Positions 1-12,774 of a stretch of 64,000 bases of DNA are shown piece by piece (positions within the stretch are counted from its first letter, which is position 1; every line of letters starts with the position of its first letter). This stretch comes from Hibiscus mutabilis (Eukaryota; Streptophyta; Magnoliopsida; Malvales; Malvaceae). The notes beneath the pieces are model-generated. The model was not told the DNA's origin and made no database searches. It saw only the letters and a list, made by a program, of their open reading frames with translations. The stretch is from positions 682,001 to 746,000 of the forward strand of contig CM033718.1 of the NCBI GenBank assembly GCA_019671005.1, in the 5' to 3' direction. The position numbers and the translations under genes were made by a program.

Positions 1-1987
1 TATTTGGAGAAGAAGAAGAGTTGGACGAGAGATTTGGAGAATTTGAGTAAGATAGGTATTTTATTTTTTTAATTTATTAATATTATTTGATTAGTTTTAT
101 TTATAATGTATGTTTTTGTAGTTATTATGAAAATCTGAATTTTATTTTTTTTAAGTTAAAGTTTTTGAATTTTTTGCGTTAAATAGGTGGTTGAAGAGAA
201 GAAAATTTGTGAAGTGACTGAGTAAAGAAATGAAGATTTGAAAAAGATATAGTAAGTAGATGTGTATTTTATTGTTTATTTTAAGTTCTTTATTTGTTTA
301 AAATTTTAAGTTGGTGTTTGAATTTTTTGTGTTAAATAGGTGGTTGAAGAGATTTGAGAAGAAAATATAGTAAGTATTTTATTGGTTAATTTAAGTTTGT
401 TTTTTTTTTCAATTTTTAAGTTGATGTTTGAATTTTTTATTGTTTGAATATTTGAATTTTTTTGTGTATTTTTATTGCTTTGAATATTAATGTGTTAAAT
501 AGGTGGTTGAAGGTGAAAAAAATTATAGAAGAAATTTTGTGTGAAAATTGAGGAAAGGAGAAGATTTTTTGTGTGAAAATTGAGTAAATAATTGTCCCGG
601 GTTACTAAGATTTTGTTACTTGTCATGTAGGATGGCTGAGCGAGCTACTTTGTTGTATTTACAGGATCGACACATTTCTAGTCTTACGGTTGATGAGTTT
701 GTACATTTTTTTTAAAATTTATTTAGAAGATTATTATGAAACCAAATATGTCACTTCTGTATTTTTGTTAATAATTATCGTTATGTTTACTTTAAATAAT
801 GTGTTAATTACATGATACAAAGAATACATTCAAACATCATCCGTGCATGTTAGACAATCGCCTAGATAATAGAATCCTACGTTTCTTGAAGATGGTGGGA
901 TTTTATCATACGACATACCTTCGCGGGTACAAGTTGGTTCCCGGATTGATTAATGCTCTAATTGAGCGTTGGAGACCAGAAACACATACATTTCATATGC
1001 CTTGTGGAGAATGCACGATCACGATACAAGACGTGGTTTATCTTATTGGGGTCCCGGTAGATGGGAAGCCATTAGTCGAGTGTACTCAAGGTTAAAAATT
1101 AAACAATAAAAAATACACATATACTAACTAACTATATTTTTCCAAATATTCAAACCCAAAAAATTCAAACATCAACTTAAAAATTAAAAAATATAACGAA
1201 CTTAAATTAAACAATAAAATACAAATCTACTTACTATATTTTTTCTCAAATCTCTTCAATCACCTATTTAACACAAAAATTTCAAACACCAACTTAAAAT
1301 TTTAAACAAATAAAGAACTTAAAATAAACAATAAAATACACATCTACTTACTATAAAATTAGTTCAAATTAACTATAATAATAATATGAATAATGAACCT
1401 AAATTAAAAATTAAATTAAATATCTACTTATTTTTTTTCCAAATATTCAAACGTTTTTTTCTTATATTATTAAAAATCTAATAAACCATAAATTAAACAA
1501 TAAAAATACACATATATTAACTAACTGTATTTTCTCTAAATTTTCAAACCCCAAAAATTCAAACATCAACTTAAAAATAAAAAAAAAATAACGAACTTAA
1601 ATTAACCAATAAAATACTTACTATATTTTCTTCTCAAATCTCTCCAACCACCTATTTAACACAAAAAATTCAAACACCAACTTAAAAATTTAAACAAATA
1701 AAGAACTTAAAATAAACAATAAAATACACATCTACTTACTATATCTTCTTCAAATCTTCCTTTCTTTACTCGACCACTTCACAAATTTCCTTCTTTTCAA
1801 CCACCTATTTAACACAAAAAATTTAAAAACTTTAACTTAAAAAATAAAATTCAGATTTTAGTAATAACTACAAAACATACATTATAAATAAAACTAATCA
1901 AATAATATTAATAAATAAAAAAAATAAAATATCTATCTTACTCAAATTCTCCAAATCTCCCGTCCAAATCTTCTTCTTCTCCAAATA
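1..1987. mobile_element. Long inverted-repeat (MULE-like) element carrying a PMD fragment, left end cut by window
   Basis: Bases 1-~570 reappear in reverse complement at ~1105-1987: the first 17 bases (a GGAGAAGAAGAAG-type purine run) match the complement ending at 1987. Inside each arm a short unit containing AATAGGTGGTTGAAGAG is repeated about three times (near 183, 340 and 500; complements near 1255, 1645 and 1798), so the arms are inverted repeats built of tandem repeats. The centre (632-1095) encodes a plant mobile domain fragment. Long internally repeated arms around a captured or PMD coding piece fit a Mutator-like element. No target-site duplication can be checked because the left end lies at the window edge. 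Confidence 0.6.
632..1095 (+). pseudogene. Plant mobile domain (PMD, MAIN-like) gene fragment
   Basis: Two pieces read in the same direction. The first, ATG at 632, gives a short peptide starting MAERATLLYLQDRHISSL and stops near 715. The second, 847-1095, gives 82 residues including NRILRFLKMVGFYHT, LINALIERWRPETHTFH and a CGECTITIQDVVYLIG block ending in CTQG. These are hallmarks of the N-terminal part of the aminotransferase-like plant mobile domain, found in MAIN/MAIL proteins and in many transposons. The full domain is several hundred residues long, so at least three quarters is missing, and about 130 AT-rich bases separate the two pieces. It lies in the middle of the inverted-repeat element, so it is probably cargo or a remnant of a transposon gene and not a host gene. 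Confidence 0.7.
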
Positions 1988-2062
1988 TTTTAATCCACAC
2001 TATCTACTTCAACCCCTATTTAACCCTATAACAATTAAATCCCAACCACTCACACCACCTAC

Positions 2063-3139
2063 CCAATTAAATTCCACAATCCTACTATATTTTTACCCCT
2101 TCACGAGGCATGCAGGTATGCAAGCAGCCTGCCGAGCCAGGGTAAGACACCCTGTATGGCCGCCACATGGACGAGGGAAAAATTAAACCGACACTATTCA
2201 AAGGCGAATCCGGCTGAATCGACCATTGTTTTTTCCCTAGTACTGTTCATAGGCGGATCCAAGTGAGCCCGCCTTCTTTTTTTTCCTGGTTAAAACATTG
2301 TTCATAGTCGGACTCAAATGAACTAGTCTTTTTTTGTTACTGTAGCAAATGTAATATTTTGGGAAATAAATTGGCTAAAAAAATCTTAATGTAATATTTA
2401 AGTAAAAATTGAATATGTGTGATTACAAGATAATATATATATGGGTTATGATCCACTTACACTGTGTAAAACTCAATTACTTTTACACAATTTTTGAAAG
2501 GGTAATAAATGGCTCAGATTATTTTCTTATTTTTTTTCTAAGTGATAATCTTCACATTTCTACTGTTAATATCATCCATCTATTTCACTCATCCAATTAA
2601 ATCCCACCATCCTACTATATTTTTACCCCTTCACGAGGCATACAGGTATGCATGCAGCTTGCCGAGCTAGGGTAAGACACCTTGTATCGCCGCCACATCG
2701 ACGAGGGAAAAATTAAATCGACACTATTCAAAGGCGAATCCAGCTGAGCCGACCTTTGTTTTTTTTTCCTGGTACTGTTCATAGGCGGATCCAAGTGAGC
2801 CGACCTTTTTTTTCCTGGTTAAACATTGTTCATAGTCGGACTCATATGAACTAGCCTTTTTCTGGTACTATAGCAAATGTAATATTTTGGGAAATAAATT
2901 GGCTAAAAAAATCTTAATGTAATATTTAAGTAAAAATTGCAATATGTGTGATTACAAGATTATATAGATATATGTATATATATATATGGGTTAGGATCCA
3001 CTTACACTGTGTAAAACTCAATTACTTTTACACAATTTTTGGACCGTTAGATGAGGGTAATAAATGGCTCAGATTATTTCCTTATCTTTTTTTTTTCTAA
3101 GTGATAATCTTCACATTTTCTACTGTTAATATCATCCAT
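2063..3139. repeat. Tandem duplication of a ~0.53 kb block
   Basis: Copy A (about 2063-2593) and copy B (about 2594-3139) share the order CCTACTATATTTTTACCCC, CACGAGGCAT, GTAAGACACC, GACGAGGGAAAAATTAAA, a run of GGCGAATCC/GGCGGATCC motifs, TTTTGGGAAATAAATTGGC, and the beginning of the foldback MITE. Both end in a CACTCATCCAAT motif. They differ by scattered substitutions and small indels. No open reading frame is conserved. Confidence 0.75.
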
Positions 3140-3380
3140 CCATTTCACTCATCCAATGACCATGGATTATGTAAAACTAAATGAGTTTTACACCATTTCA
3201 CTCATCCAATGGCCATTGGATGAGTGAAATGGATAGATGATACTAACAGTAGAAAATGTGAAGATTATCACTTAGAAAAAATATAAGGAAATAATCTGAG
3301 CCATTAATTACCATCATCCAACGGTTCAAAAAAGTGTAAAAGTAATTGAGTTTTACACCATGTAAGTGGATTCTAACCCT
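2988..3380. mobile_element. Foldback MITE flanked by TA repeats
   Basis: The left arm begins GGGTTAGGATCCACTTACAC (2988) and the right arm ends with its near-complement, GTAAGTGGATTCTAACCCT (to 3380). Almost all of the 393 bp can pair; the arms meet near 3175-3210, where CACTCATCCAATG and its complement face each other. Both ends abut TA dinucleotide runs (2960-2987 and 3381-3402), as expected for insertion at TA sites. A truncated left arm is also present near 2447-2593 in the upstream duplicated block. Confidence 0.75.
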
Positions 3381-3984
3381 ATATATATATATATATATAT
3401 TAATATTAATCTTAAAATTTTAATAAATTACAATTCTTTTAAACAACCAAGATAAAAATAATGTTGAGCGATTTTTAATTTTCTATAAAGTATTTTATGT
3501 CATACATCTATCGAATAGTCGATTCGTTTTAACTTTGAAATTTACACATTCTCTAAATGTTGAAGACAAACTTTAATTTTTTTTGAAAATTATGACCAAA
3601 TTAATATAATTAATGTGTAAATATTGGAAACTAAATAGGTTATTGTGTCAATCAAAATTACTTAAAATTGATGAAAATTTTTGATGACATGATTAATTAT
3701 CCTTAAATATTCACTTAAGTAAAGAGTTATTTACATTTTCAAGTAAATATCGGGATTTAAACTCATACAAGATGCAACAATGAATATCCACTTTTAAAAT
3801 TCAAAGGTACATAATTAGTTGTTCGGCCAATAAATTTACCCATTTGAAATTAAGAGGGGCACAAAAGGTATTTTTACCCCCAAAAATATATGAGAACCTT
3901 TTTAGCATATGCAATTATGTGTAAGTTTGTTTTTATTATGATTATTTAACTAATACAAACTTATCCAACGACCTCTAGAGCAAG

Positions 3985-5560
3985 TGGTTAAAAGTTCTCA
4001 GTTGCTTTCATTTCTAGCATATAATTCCTAGGTTTTTCATTCAGGAAAATCTATTTTATCATTGGAAATCATTAATTTTGAGTTTGATAGTGATTTTATG
4101 CTTCACATAGACACCTTAAAGTCGCCACTCGACATTACATGATGTACCTGAAATGCAGAAGCAATCTCACATTGTTGTTTTACATAAAGTATGGGTTATT
4201 TAATAACAAACTAAGGCAACATTTAATCGCCGAGTGGGGTAGCGCCTGCTTGTAACCCAAGTGGGGGCATTAAGGTGGTTGTACATTGGTTTGGTAAATC
4301 GAGTTGGGTTCTTGCGGCACGAGTCTGATTAGCCCGTTCCAAGCAAGGAGTTGAGCTATGGGCCTCAAGTGAAGGCTCTAGTTTCTTGGCTCCTAGAGTG
4401 GAAGGTACCGTGTGAGGTTGGTTTCACAGAGCAACAAAAACTTCCCTCTCCTGGCAGTGGAAGGATAACTGGTCGGTGCCTCTTGGGTCCGAATTCCAAA
4501 TTGGACAACCACTTTTCGTTTTATTTTGTTTTCCCTTGGGCTTGCTATGTGCATGCTTCCTACATGGAGTTCAATTTACTTTGTCTCTCTTCCCTTCTCA
4601 CATTCAATATATGTACTTTCTGCCTCTCTTCCTTTCTCACATTCACGTATTGACAACTTGGTCGTATTGACAATTATCGTTCGAGCAGGAGATTTTACGA
4701 GTAACTCGCACGCAACTGCAGAGAGAACTGTGTTTGGATGATGTACATAGATTTACCAGCTTACAACCTGTATACAAGTAGCTCTACTGTCAACACTATG
4801 AAGCCACCAAAATAGCTAAGTCGTTTTTGGCACAATAAAACAGACACAAATTGAGGCTCTAAGATCGGCTCTAGGTATATTACGGGATTCAGATGGACCA
4901 AGTGGTGGGTACTTGAATCGAAACAATGTATCTGTGATCAAAGCCTACAGTTTTGGAACTTTTGTATAAGCAAAAATGAACAATAAGCAATCCAATATAG
5001 TGTCAGAATGGAGGGCATATTGGTTAATGGATGTTAAAAGAGTTGGAATTCTTTAAGCACGAATATATCTGGTCTCCTTGCTGGCTCCTTGTCAATAACG
5101 TACCAGTCTTAAACCAGTTCCAACTAATTTAAGTACCGCTCCGGTTAAAATTTAGGGATGTTTTGGCCATTCGGTCAATATCGACGCGAACCGGTTGGTA
5201 CAAGATTTTAAATACACAAATAATTATATTTATTCAATATGAGCACAACCATTTTAAGTGTTTGTTGTTTAATAGAAATCGATTCTAAACTAATGCTCAA
5301 TGTCAATGTATATGTGATCAAAGCCTAGGTTTTTCATTTAGAGAAATATATTTTATCATTTGAAATCATTAATTTGGAGTTTAATCGTGATTTTATGCTT
5401 CGCATAGACACCTTAAAGTCACCACTCGACATGACATGATGCACCTGAAATGCAGAAGCAATCCCACATCGCTGCTTTATATAAAGTATGGGTTATTTAA
5501 ATAACTGGCTAAGGCATCATCTATTTGTCTGGTGGGGCTTTTTTCCCAAGTTGTAGCATT
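3985..5560. repeat. Degraded copy of dispersed repeat family F (first copy)
   Basis: Shares with 20.9-28.1 kb the ordered landmarks GCTTTCATTTCTAGCAT, TAATTCCTAGGTTTTTCAT, a TCCCACATCG-like motif, CGAGTGGGGTAGCGCCTGC (4230), CACAGAGCA, a 3' block with ACTGCAGAGAGAACTGTGTT (4717), and GAAGCCACCAAAA. The first landmarks start again at ~5320, giving a second partial copy up to ~5560. Short reading frames at 4351-4741 are relics of this family and are frameshifted relative to the other copies. No known protein is recognised. A further diverged piece lies at 6955-7265. Confidence 0.6.
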
Positions 5561-5989
5561 AAGGTAGTTTAACAAGTTGATTATGATTAACAAACTCCTT
5601 GGAGGGAAAGTTCCCATCTTTGTGGGGTTTTAGGTTATGATAAATTATTTTTTTAGTCCTTCCAACTTTAGATATTTTTCACTTAAGTCTCAAATTTTCA
5701 TTTTTAGGTTTTAATTTAATTCAATTGAGTCCTAATTTAAATTAATTTAATTGAAATTCTACATTTAGTTTTAGAATTCTTTTAATTATGTCCGTGATTT
5801 ATGCTTCTAAGTTTTAATCTAGCTCAATTAGATCCTAAGTTTAATAAGTTAATTCAGTTCGAACATTATTATTATACCATATAAATTTTGATTTAATATA
5901 ATTATACACAATTTTTTATTTGGATGTAAATATGTAATTGTACACATGAAAGTTGAAACTTTAATTTAGTTCAATTGTACACATGAAGC
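5561..5989. other. AT-rich stretch with no recognised feature
   Basis: Low-complexity AT-rich sequence containing degenerate direct repeats of the type TTTAATTCAATTGAG. Part of it (about 5700-5990) reappears in reverse complement near 10660-10950, so it belongs to an older dispersed repeat. No coding signal is seen. Confidence 0.5.
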
Positions 5990-6345
5990 TTTGATTTAAA
6001 TATTTAATCAAATTCAAATGCATAAATTAGCAAGTTGAATCGAAATTAATCTCGTAAATCAATAACCCTATACTAAACCATAAGCCATTAATACTAAACT
6101 CAAAACCATAAGCCTTAAGGAATCGAAATTAATCTCATAAACCAATAACCATAAGCTAAATCATAAACCATTGATACTAAACCCTAAACTTTAAGGAATT
6201 CATATTAATCACATAAACCAATAACCCTAAACTAAACAAACTAAACCATAAATCTTAAAGAATCAGAATTAATCTCATAAACCAATAACACTAAACTAAA
6301 CTATAAATTGTTAATATTAAACCATAAATCATAAAGCGTAAGGAA
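5990..6345. repeat. Tandem repeat, ~60-65 bp unit, about five units
   Basis: Units of the form CATAAACCAATAACCCTAAA followed by an ACCATAAGCC-like segment and GGAATCGAAATTAATCTC recur at about 6050, 6120, 6185, 6250 and 6330 with substitutions. The CCCTAAA-like words are degenerate and spaced, so this is not a telomeric array. Confidence 0.65.
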
Positions 6346-6544
6346 TTATGTTGACAACATTTAGATATTTAATAAAACTTTTAAATATTTTTATATACTA
6401 TAATTTATAAATATAAAAAAGTAAACATATTAATTTAATGATCATAGTTAATCATGTACCTTAAATTGTGAATGTATTTTGTCACACTATAATATAATAA
6501 ATTCATAATCTCACAAATTCATCAATTGTAACTTATTAGTTATT

Positions 6545-6930
6545 ACAAGTTAGACAAATATCAAGTCAGGTAAATATCAGATCAGTCCAATAACAAGTCA
6601 GGTCATTTGCAAGTTGAGTCAATTACAGATCAGGTTGATAACAAGTCGGGTAATATCAGTTATTTACCAGGTTAATCTCGGGTTCAGGTTCATATCAGGT
6701 CGGGTTCGGTTATCACATTATCATATTAAATCACATTATCATATTAAATTCGGGTTCAGGTCATTCTCAGGTCGGGTGCAGGTCAGGTTCAGATCCAAAA
6801 GTTTCAGGTCCAACTCGGATTCAGGTCAACACCAATTTAGACTCGAATCGATTTCGGATCACCACCACCTCGGGTCACAAACAGTTCCGACTCAAGTCAG
6901 TTTCAGTCAATTTTGCAGGTCGGATTAGCT
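6545..6930. repeat. Degenerate CAGGTCGGGTT minisatellite
   Basis: Short imperfect repeats of the words TCAGGT, GGTTCAGG and TCGGGTT in changing spacing run through this stretch. The same words occur as their complement (CCCGACCTGAA) at 9985-10370 and 12775-13105. The long reading frame here (6614-6928) is a by-product of a repeat that avoids stop codons. Confidence 0.6.
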
Positions 6931-7379
6931 TTTTACATCCCTAACAGACTCTGGTCTAATGTGAAAGTTGTCTAGCTAGCAGGCTTTCTATACCAATGTG
7001 TAGGTCCATATGCCTCCAGCTGAGGCTCGAGTCCTTTCTCTTTCCTTGGGTTGGAAGGTACTACTGTGCGAGACTGGTTTGACACCACCGTGTACAGTTA
7101 GTTCTAATTATTTGGACGATCAGTTTTTGGTCTAATGCTTTGTTAAGACAATGCAATAATGGGCATTCATTTTTTTTGAACTTTGAGCACCCAATCCAAT
7201 TGTAACCACTCCTTAATATTAATAACATTGAACTTTGAGCAGGATGATGTGAGGGATTCCGAATCAAAGCAATAGCCTACAGGTGTTCATAATTAACCGT
7301 TAACCGGCATAACCGTTATATTTTACAGGTTAATCAACCAAGCCGTTAAGGTCAAACGATTTCGGTTAACCGAACCGTT

Positions 7380-7398
7380 ATTATATATATATATATAT
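7380..7398. repeat. AT dinucleotide microsatellite
   Basis: About nine AT units following a stretch of GTTAACCG-type degenerate short repeats (7290-7378). Confidence 0.8.
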
Positions 7399-8159
7399 TT
7401 TAAAATAAAATACCTTCAATAACCTCTAAAACGATTAACCGACCATGAACACCCCTAATAGCCTCGGCACTATCCACCTCAAAGATGAGCTGTCGAACCC
7501 CAAGTCCCATGTACGCGCCAAACTGAGGAGGATACCCTATAGTTCAACCTCTAACACAGAGCACATACCGATAAATTTTGAGAAACCTGTAACCCAACGA
7601 CCTTCATGGTCACGGACCACACCACCACTCGAAACCTTGCCATCCCTCAAATTCTTGGCCTATCCGAGTTAACTTTGTACCAACCTACAGGTGGTAATTG
7701 CCATTCCTCAACTCTCGGTGCTACCCCCTCATGTGTATGGTGAGAAACATTGATGCCAGCCCAGCAATAGCTCTATTCACCATAACAACAAGCTGCCTGC
7801 TACGCTCCAGAACTGTTTTAGAATCAGTCATGACATCAATAGCTCTATTCACCTTTATATTTGATATTTTTTCAACAAAAAAAAAACATTCGGTAAACTG
7901 TATAGAAAAAGTTGTGAAAAAATTGATTATACTCATATTTGATACATTTCTGTTTTCGGCTCTCATAATTAAATCCGAGTCAAGTTCTCGAAGGGTGGTC
8001 TTACATAGTTACATGAAAGGAGATGACATTTTTGTTCAAGTTGTATAGTGATGAGTTGAGGTTTGGTATTAGCACATCTTCCACAATGATAGTTATTGCT
8101 TATGGCCATGCGGTTATGGATTATGATATTTACATAGATTAAATTTCGTTAAGTGTTCA

Positions 8160-8530
8160 TCGGTTAATGGAATACGAAGTCTAAACTAATGTTTAATGTC
8201 AATGTATTTGACTATCTGTGATCAAAGCCTGCAGTTCTGGAACTTCTGTACAAGCATAAAAGAAGAAAAGCAATCCAACATTGCTCGAGAATGGTAGCTA
8301 AAGGAGGGATATGCAGAGACCAGTTGCTTTCATTTCTCGCGTGTAATTCCTAGGTTTTTCACTCAGGAAAATCTATTTTATCGTTTGAACTCATTAATTT
8401 TGAGTTTAATAGTGATATTATGCTTCACATAAACATATTAAAGTCACCACTCGACATGACATGATGCACCTGAAATGCAGAAGCAATCCCACATCGTTTG
8501 TTTATATGAAGTATGCAGAAATTGTTCGAA
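8160..8530. repeat. Partial copy of dispersed repeat family F
   Basis: Carries the family landmarks GATCAAAGCCTGCAGTT (8220), GAGAATGGTAGC, GTTGCTTTCATTTCTCGC, TAATTCCTAGGTTTTTCA and an ATCCCACATCG motif (8486). Continues into MITE-like sequence, just as in the copies at 20.9 and 25.2 kb. Confidence 0.6.
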
Positions 8531-8682
8531 CTCGGATCTCTTAGAATGAACATCATCATCTTTTTCACCGAGACCATTCATCGGGTTCACTTAAAGGGCA
8601 TTTATATAGATCATATGTATGTCTATACTACATTTTTCTATTACTTGTAAATCTAAAACAAGTTACGAACATCATATTTAGG

Positions 8683-9670
8683 ATTGGTTTAACATTGCTT
8701 TTGAAAAATGTAGTAAAAAATCGTTTTGGATTTCTTAGTTTGAGATTTAAATGTTTAATATTGTTGTGAAAAAGTACTTTTGAGAATATAAACGATTGTT
8801 TTAAACATAATATTGTAAGTTAAACAAAATATATTTAAATGATATTTAAATTTTTATTGTTATACCATATAAACTATATCAGCTTAAATTATGATAGAAA
8901 TACAAAACTATTTTTATTAACAAATAAGTATTTTTTTTGACATTTTTACATGTTTCATGAAAATATATAAAATTTAAAATATTTTTTATTTAAAAAATTT
9001 GACATGAAAAGATATAAAAATTTTAAACTAATAAATAATTTAATTATGTCTTGATAAAAAATATAAGTTTAAGAATTATAAAATAAACACGTAGTAAGAT
9101 AACTAATGAAGGTTAGGACCAGTTTAGCATTGCTTTTGAAAAGTGCGGTGAAAAAGTACTTTTCAGAAGTGTTTCTAAATTTTTGAGTTTGAGATTTAAG
9201 TATTTAATATTGCTGTCAAAAAGTGCTTTTAAGAAGATAAATGACTATTTTGGACATGATATTGTAAGTTATATATATATAATTGATATCCAAATTCTTT
9301 AATGTTATAATATATAAATATATCAACTTAAATTATCATAAAATATAAAAATATTTAAAAAACTTGACATGAATAAATATATATAATATTTAAACTAAAA
9401 AATAATTTATTAATTATATAATTATGTATTCATAAAAAATTATAAATTTATAAATTTTAAATAATCACAATAGCAAATGAAGGTTAAAATAGTAATTTAG
9501 CTCTCAAAAGCACTTTTCTAACTGCAAAATCTAGAAATTTTAGCTTTTGCGTTTAGGATAAAAAGCACTTTTCAAACGCAATTTTTTCTCTAAAAGCTAA
9601 CTGTTTAATATTGCTTATGCATCAAAAAGTGCTTTTGACCCCAAAAGCACTTTTAATAAGCAATGCTAAA
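8683..9670. mobile_element. Two tandem or nested MITE copies with AAAAGCACTTTT termini
   Basis: A ~430 bp unit beginning GGTTTAACATTGCTTTTG (about 8692) is followed by a related unit beginning TTTAGCATTGCTTTTG (about 9124). The second unit ends with the complementary AAGCAATGCTAAA at ~9657-9669. AAAAGCACTTTT words line both ends. Related copies lie at about 21360-21830, 25615-26090 and 28090-28410. The termini resemble hAT-like MITEs, but target duplications are not clear. Confidence 0.55.
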
Positions 9671-9984
9671 ATTTGACTCTCAAAAGTACTTCTCCAACTA
9701 GGGATGGGCACGGGTCGGGTTTTTAGCCCACCCGAACTCGATCCAAAAATAAATATCCTAAACCCGACTCGAAATTTACATACCTAAACCTAAATCCCAC
9801 CCGACCCGACTTATTAAAAAAAATTAATTTTAGGGACAGAATTGTAAAAAATGGTTTTATTAAGTAGAACGTATTTTTGTAAACTGTATAGAAAAAATTA
9901 TGAAAAAAATCAATCATACTCGTATTTGACACATTTCTGTTTTTGACTCTCATAATCGAATCCAAGTCATGTTCCATAGGGATG

Positions 9985-10370
9985 TAAAAAGCTGACCCGA
10001 CCTGAAAACCTGACTGAAGCCTGCTCGAGTCAGAACCTGGTTTGACCCGAGGATGTGATGACCCGAAACAGATCTGTAACCGTCTGTTGTTGATCCGAAC
10101 CCGAGTTGGACTTGTTACTGTAGTAACCGAATACGACCTGTATCCGACTGAGAACGACCCGAACCTGAATTGAACCTGTTACTGTGGACCTGAAACCCGA
10201 CTAAAATGAACCTGAACCCGAGACTAACTTGACAGATAACCGATATTACCCGACTGAATCAACCCGAGATCTGGTTTTACTCGACCTATTTTGAACCCGA
10301 CTTGTTTTGAACCCGACCTGTTGTTGACCTGAACTAATATTGACCTGACTTAATTTACCTGACATGTAAT
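9985..10370. repeat. Degenerate CCCGACCTGAA minisatellite
   Basis: Imperfect repeats of ACCCGAACCTGA and GACCTG words, the complement of the array at 6545-6930. No coding content. Confidence 0.6.
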
Positions 10371-11109
10371 TGAGGAAACCTATGGTTTGATGAATTTAAA
10401 GTGTTGATAAATGTAAACTATTAAGTGTTGGTAAATGTAAAATATTAATTTTTTAAATCAATTTAAAGTGTTAAATATTTTTTTGTTATATATACATATA
10501 TAATCAATTAAAAATATAAAAAAAGAAAGATTAGATTTAGATATTCATTTGACACTACTAAGTTTGAAATTTTGTTAAATAGTTCAATGCTTAGTAATAA
10601 TTCAATATGCTTAGTAACTCATTCAATATAAATTATTTGTCAAGTTTGAACTACTAAGTTTGAACTAAATTAAAGTTTTAACTTTCATGTTGATGTTATC
10701 ATGTGTACAATTACATGTTTACATCCATAACAAAATTTTGTGTATAATTATATTTAATCAAAGTTTATTATATGTTATAATAATAATAATAGTAATGTCC
10801 GAATTGAATTAACTTATTAAACTTAGGATCTAATTGAGCTAAATTAAAATCTAGAAGCATAAATTACGGACATAATTAAAAGAATTCTAAAACTAAATGT
10901 GGAATTTTAATTAAATTAATCTAAGTTGGGACTCAATTGAATTAAACTAAAACAATTGGTAAAAAAAGAAAAAGACAATTGGTAAAAAAGAGGGAAAATG
11001 AAAAAATTTTGGAGGGAAATAAGCAACTTTTTTTAGGTTTGAGATTAATTTACTTTTAGTCTAAAATTTTTAGAGAGATAAAAGCCACCCAAAATTTTGG
11101 AGGGAATTA

Positions 11110-12720
11110 GTAGAATTTTTATTTTTGGTAATTTAGTCTAATAATATTTTTATTTATTTTAGTCTCTACAATTTAATTTTTAGTTAAAATAGCCTCATAT
11201 TTATTTATATTTTTGACAATTTAGTCCAATTTACTATAGTCCCTAAAATTTAATTTTTACTCCAAATTGACCCCTATTTATTTTTTTGTATTTTATTCTA
11301 ATTCCTAAGAAGTAAAAACCTGCTCGCCTATTTTCAAGTTGATATACCCGCAAGCCGCCCATATTTAAAAAACAATCGCCAATTGCTGTAACAAATGGAG
11401 GGAATATTGCCACCCATTTTTAAGAGGTTATTAGTGGATTAGGCCATTACTAGTTTAGGAGCTTTACACTTATGTCCTTTTTTTATTCTTTAATTTTAGT
11501 TTGATTCATTTTAGTCCCAATTTTAGTTTAGTTTCCTTAGACCTTTAGGTCTATGTTTTTTTAATTAGATCATCCTTCATAAAATTGTTTAATAATTAAA
11601 ACGTTTGACGGGCTTTTGAAGGCCCAATTTATTTCAACAATGATGAAAACGACGTCAATGTATTAAATTATAATTATTAGTGTTTGGGGTTATGGGATTA
11701 GTTTAGGGATTAAGGGATTAGTTTTGCACTTTAATTATTAGTGATTGCAAGATTTAGGGGTTGAGGTGTAAATGTGTCAAGTTGAATGTTTGGGGTTATG
11801 AGATTAGTTTAGGGATTATGGGATTATGCTTGCACTTTAATTATTAGTGATCGTAAGATTTAGGTGTTGAGGTTCGGGGTTTAAGGGTAAATTTGTCAAG
11901 TTGAGGTTTGGGGTTTATGTGTATAATATATGTTTTAAGTTGAGTGTTTGGGGTTATAGGATTAGTTTAGGGATTAGGGGATTCAAGGATTAGGCTTGCA
12001 CTTTAATTATTAGCGATTGTAAGATTTAGGGGTTTGGGGTTTAGGGGTAAATGTGTCAAGTTGAATGTTTGATAGGAGTTATGAGATTAGTTTAGGGTTT
12101 CAGTTTGCACTTTAATTATTAGTGATTACAAGATTTAGAGGTTGAGGTTTGGGGTTTAGGGATTCGAATTGACCCCTATTTATTTTAAAATTTTCTAATA
12201 TAGTCCAATATTTATAATATGATGATATTTTTGTTCATTATAGTCCCAAAAACTTTATTTTTAGACGAAATTGACCCATATATATTTCTATTTTTGGTAA
12301 TTTAATCAAATAATATTTTTGTTTATTCTAATCCCTAAAATTTAATTTTTAGTCAAAACTGCCCTATATTTATTTAAATTTTTGACAATTTAGTCCAATA
12401 ATATTTTTGTTTATTATAGTAGCTAAAATTTAATTTTTACTCCAAATTGACCCCTATTCATTTTTTATTTAGTCCAATATTTTTATTATGATGATATTTT
12501 TGTTCATTATAATCCCTAAAACTTTATTTTTGTTCCAAATTGACCCATATTCATTTTTTTTGTAATTTAGTCCAATGTTTTTAATATGATGATACTTTTG
12601 TTCATGTTAGTCCCTAAAATTTTATTTTTCACTGAAATTAACCCTTATTAATTTTAATTTTTTGTAATTTACTCCAATATTTTAAATATGGTGATATTTT
12701 TGTTCATTATAGTGCATAAT
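11110..12720. repeat. Nested tandem-repeat region (two different units)
   Basis: The outer parts (11110-11300 and 12165-12720) repeat a ~110-120 bp unit with AATTTAGTCCAATA, ATGATATTTTTGTTCATTA and CCAAATTGACCC words. The middle (about 11675-12165) contains four copies of a ~130 bp unit with GGGGTTATGGGATTAG, CACTTTAATTATTAGTGAT and AAGATTTAGGGGTT words. The middle array is placed inside the outer one, so it was either inserted or amplified there. No coding potential. Confidence 0.65.
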
Positions 12721-12774
12721 ATTTATTTTTAATGTGATTCGTGTTCGTGAAAGATGTTAAATAATTCACTCGAA

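Noticed and set aside
5461..5490. snRNA gene promoter (TCCCACATCG plus TATA)
   Set aside because: The spacing between the motifs is too short, and no U1-U6 RNA sequence follows. It is part of a dispersed repeat.
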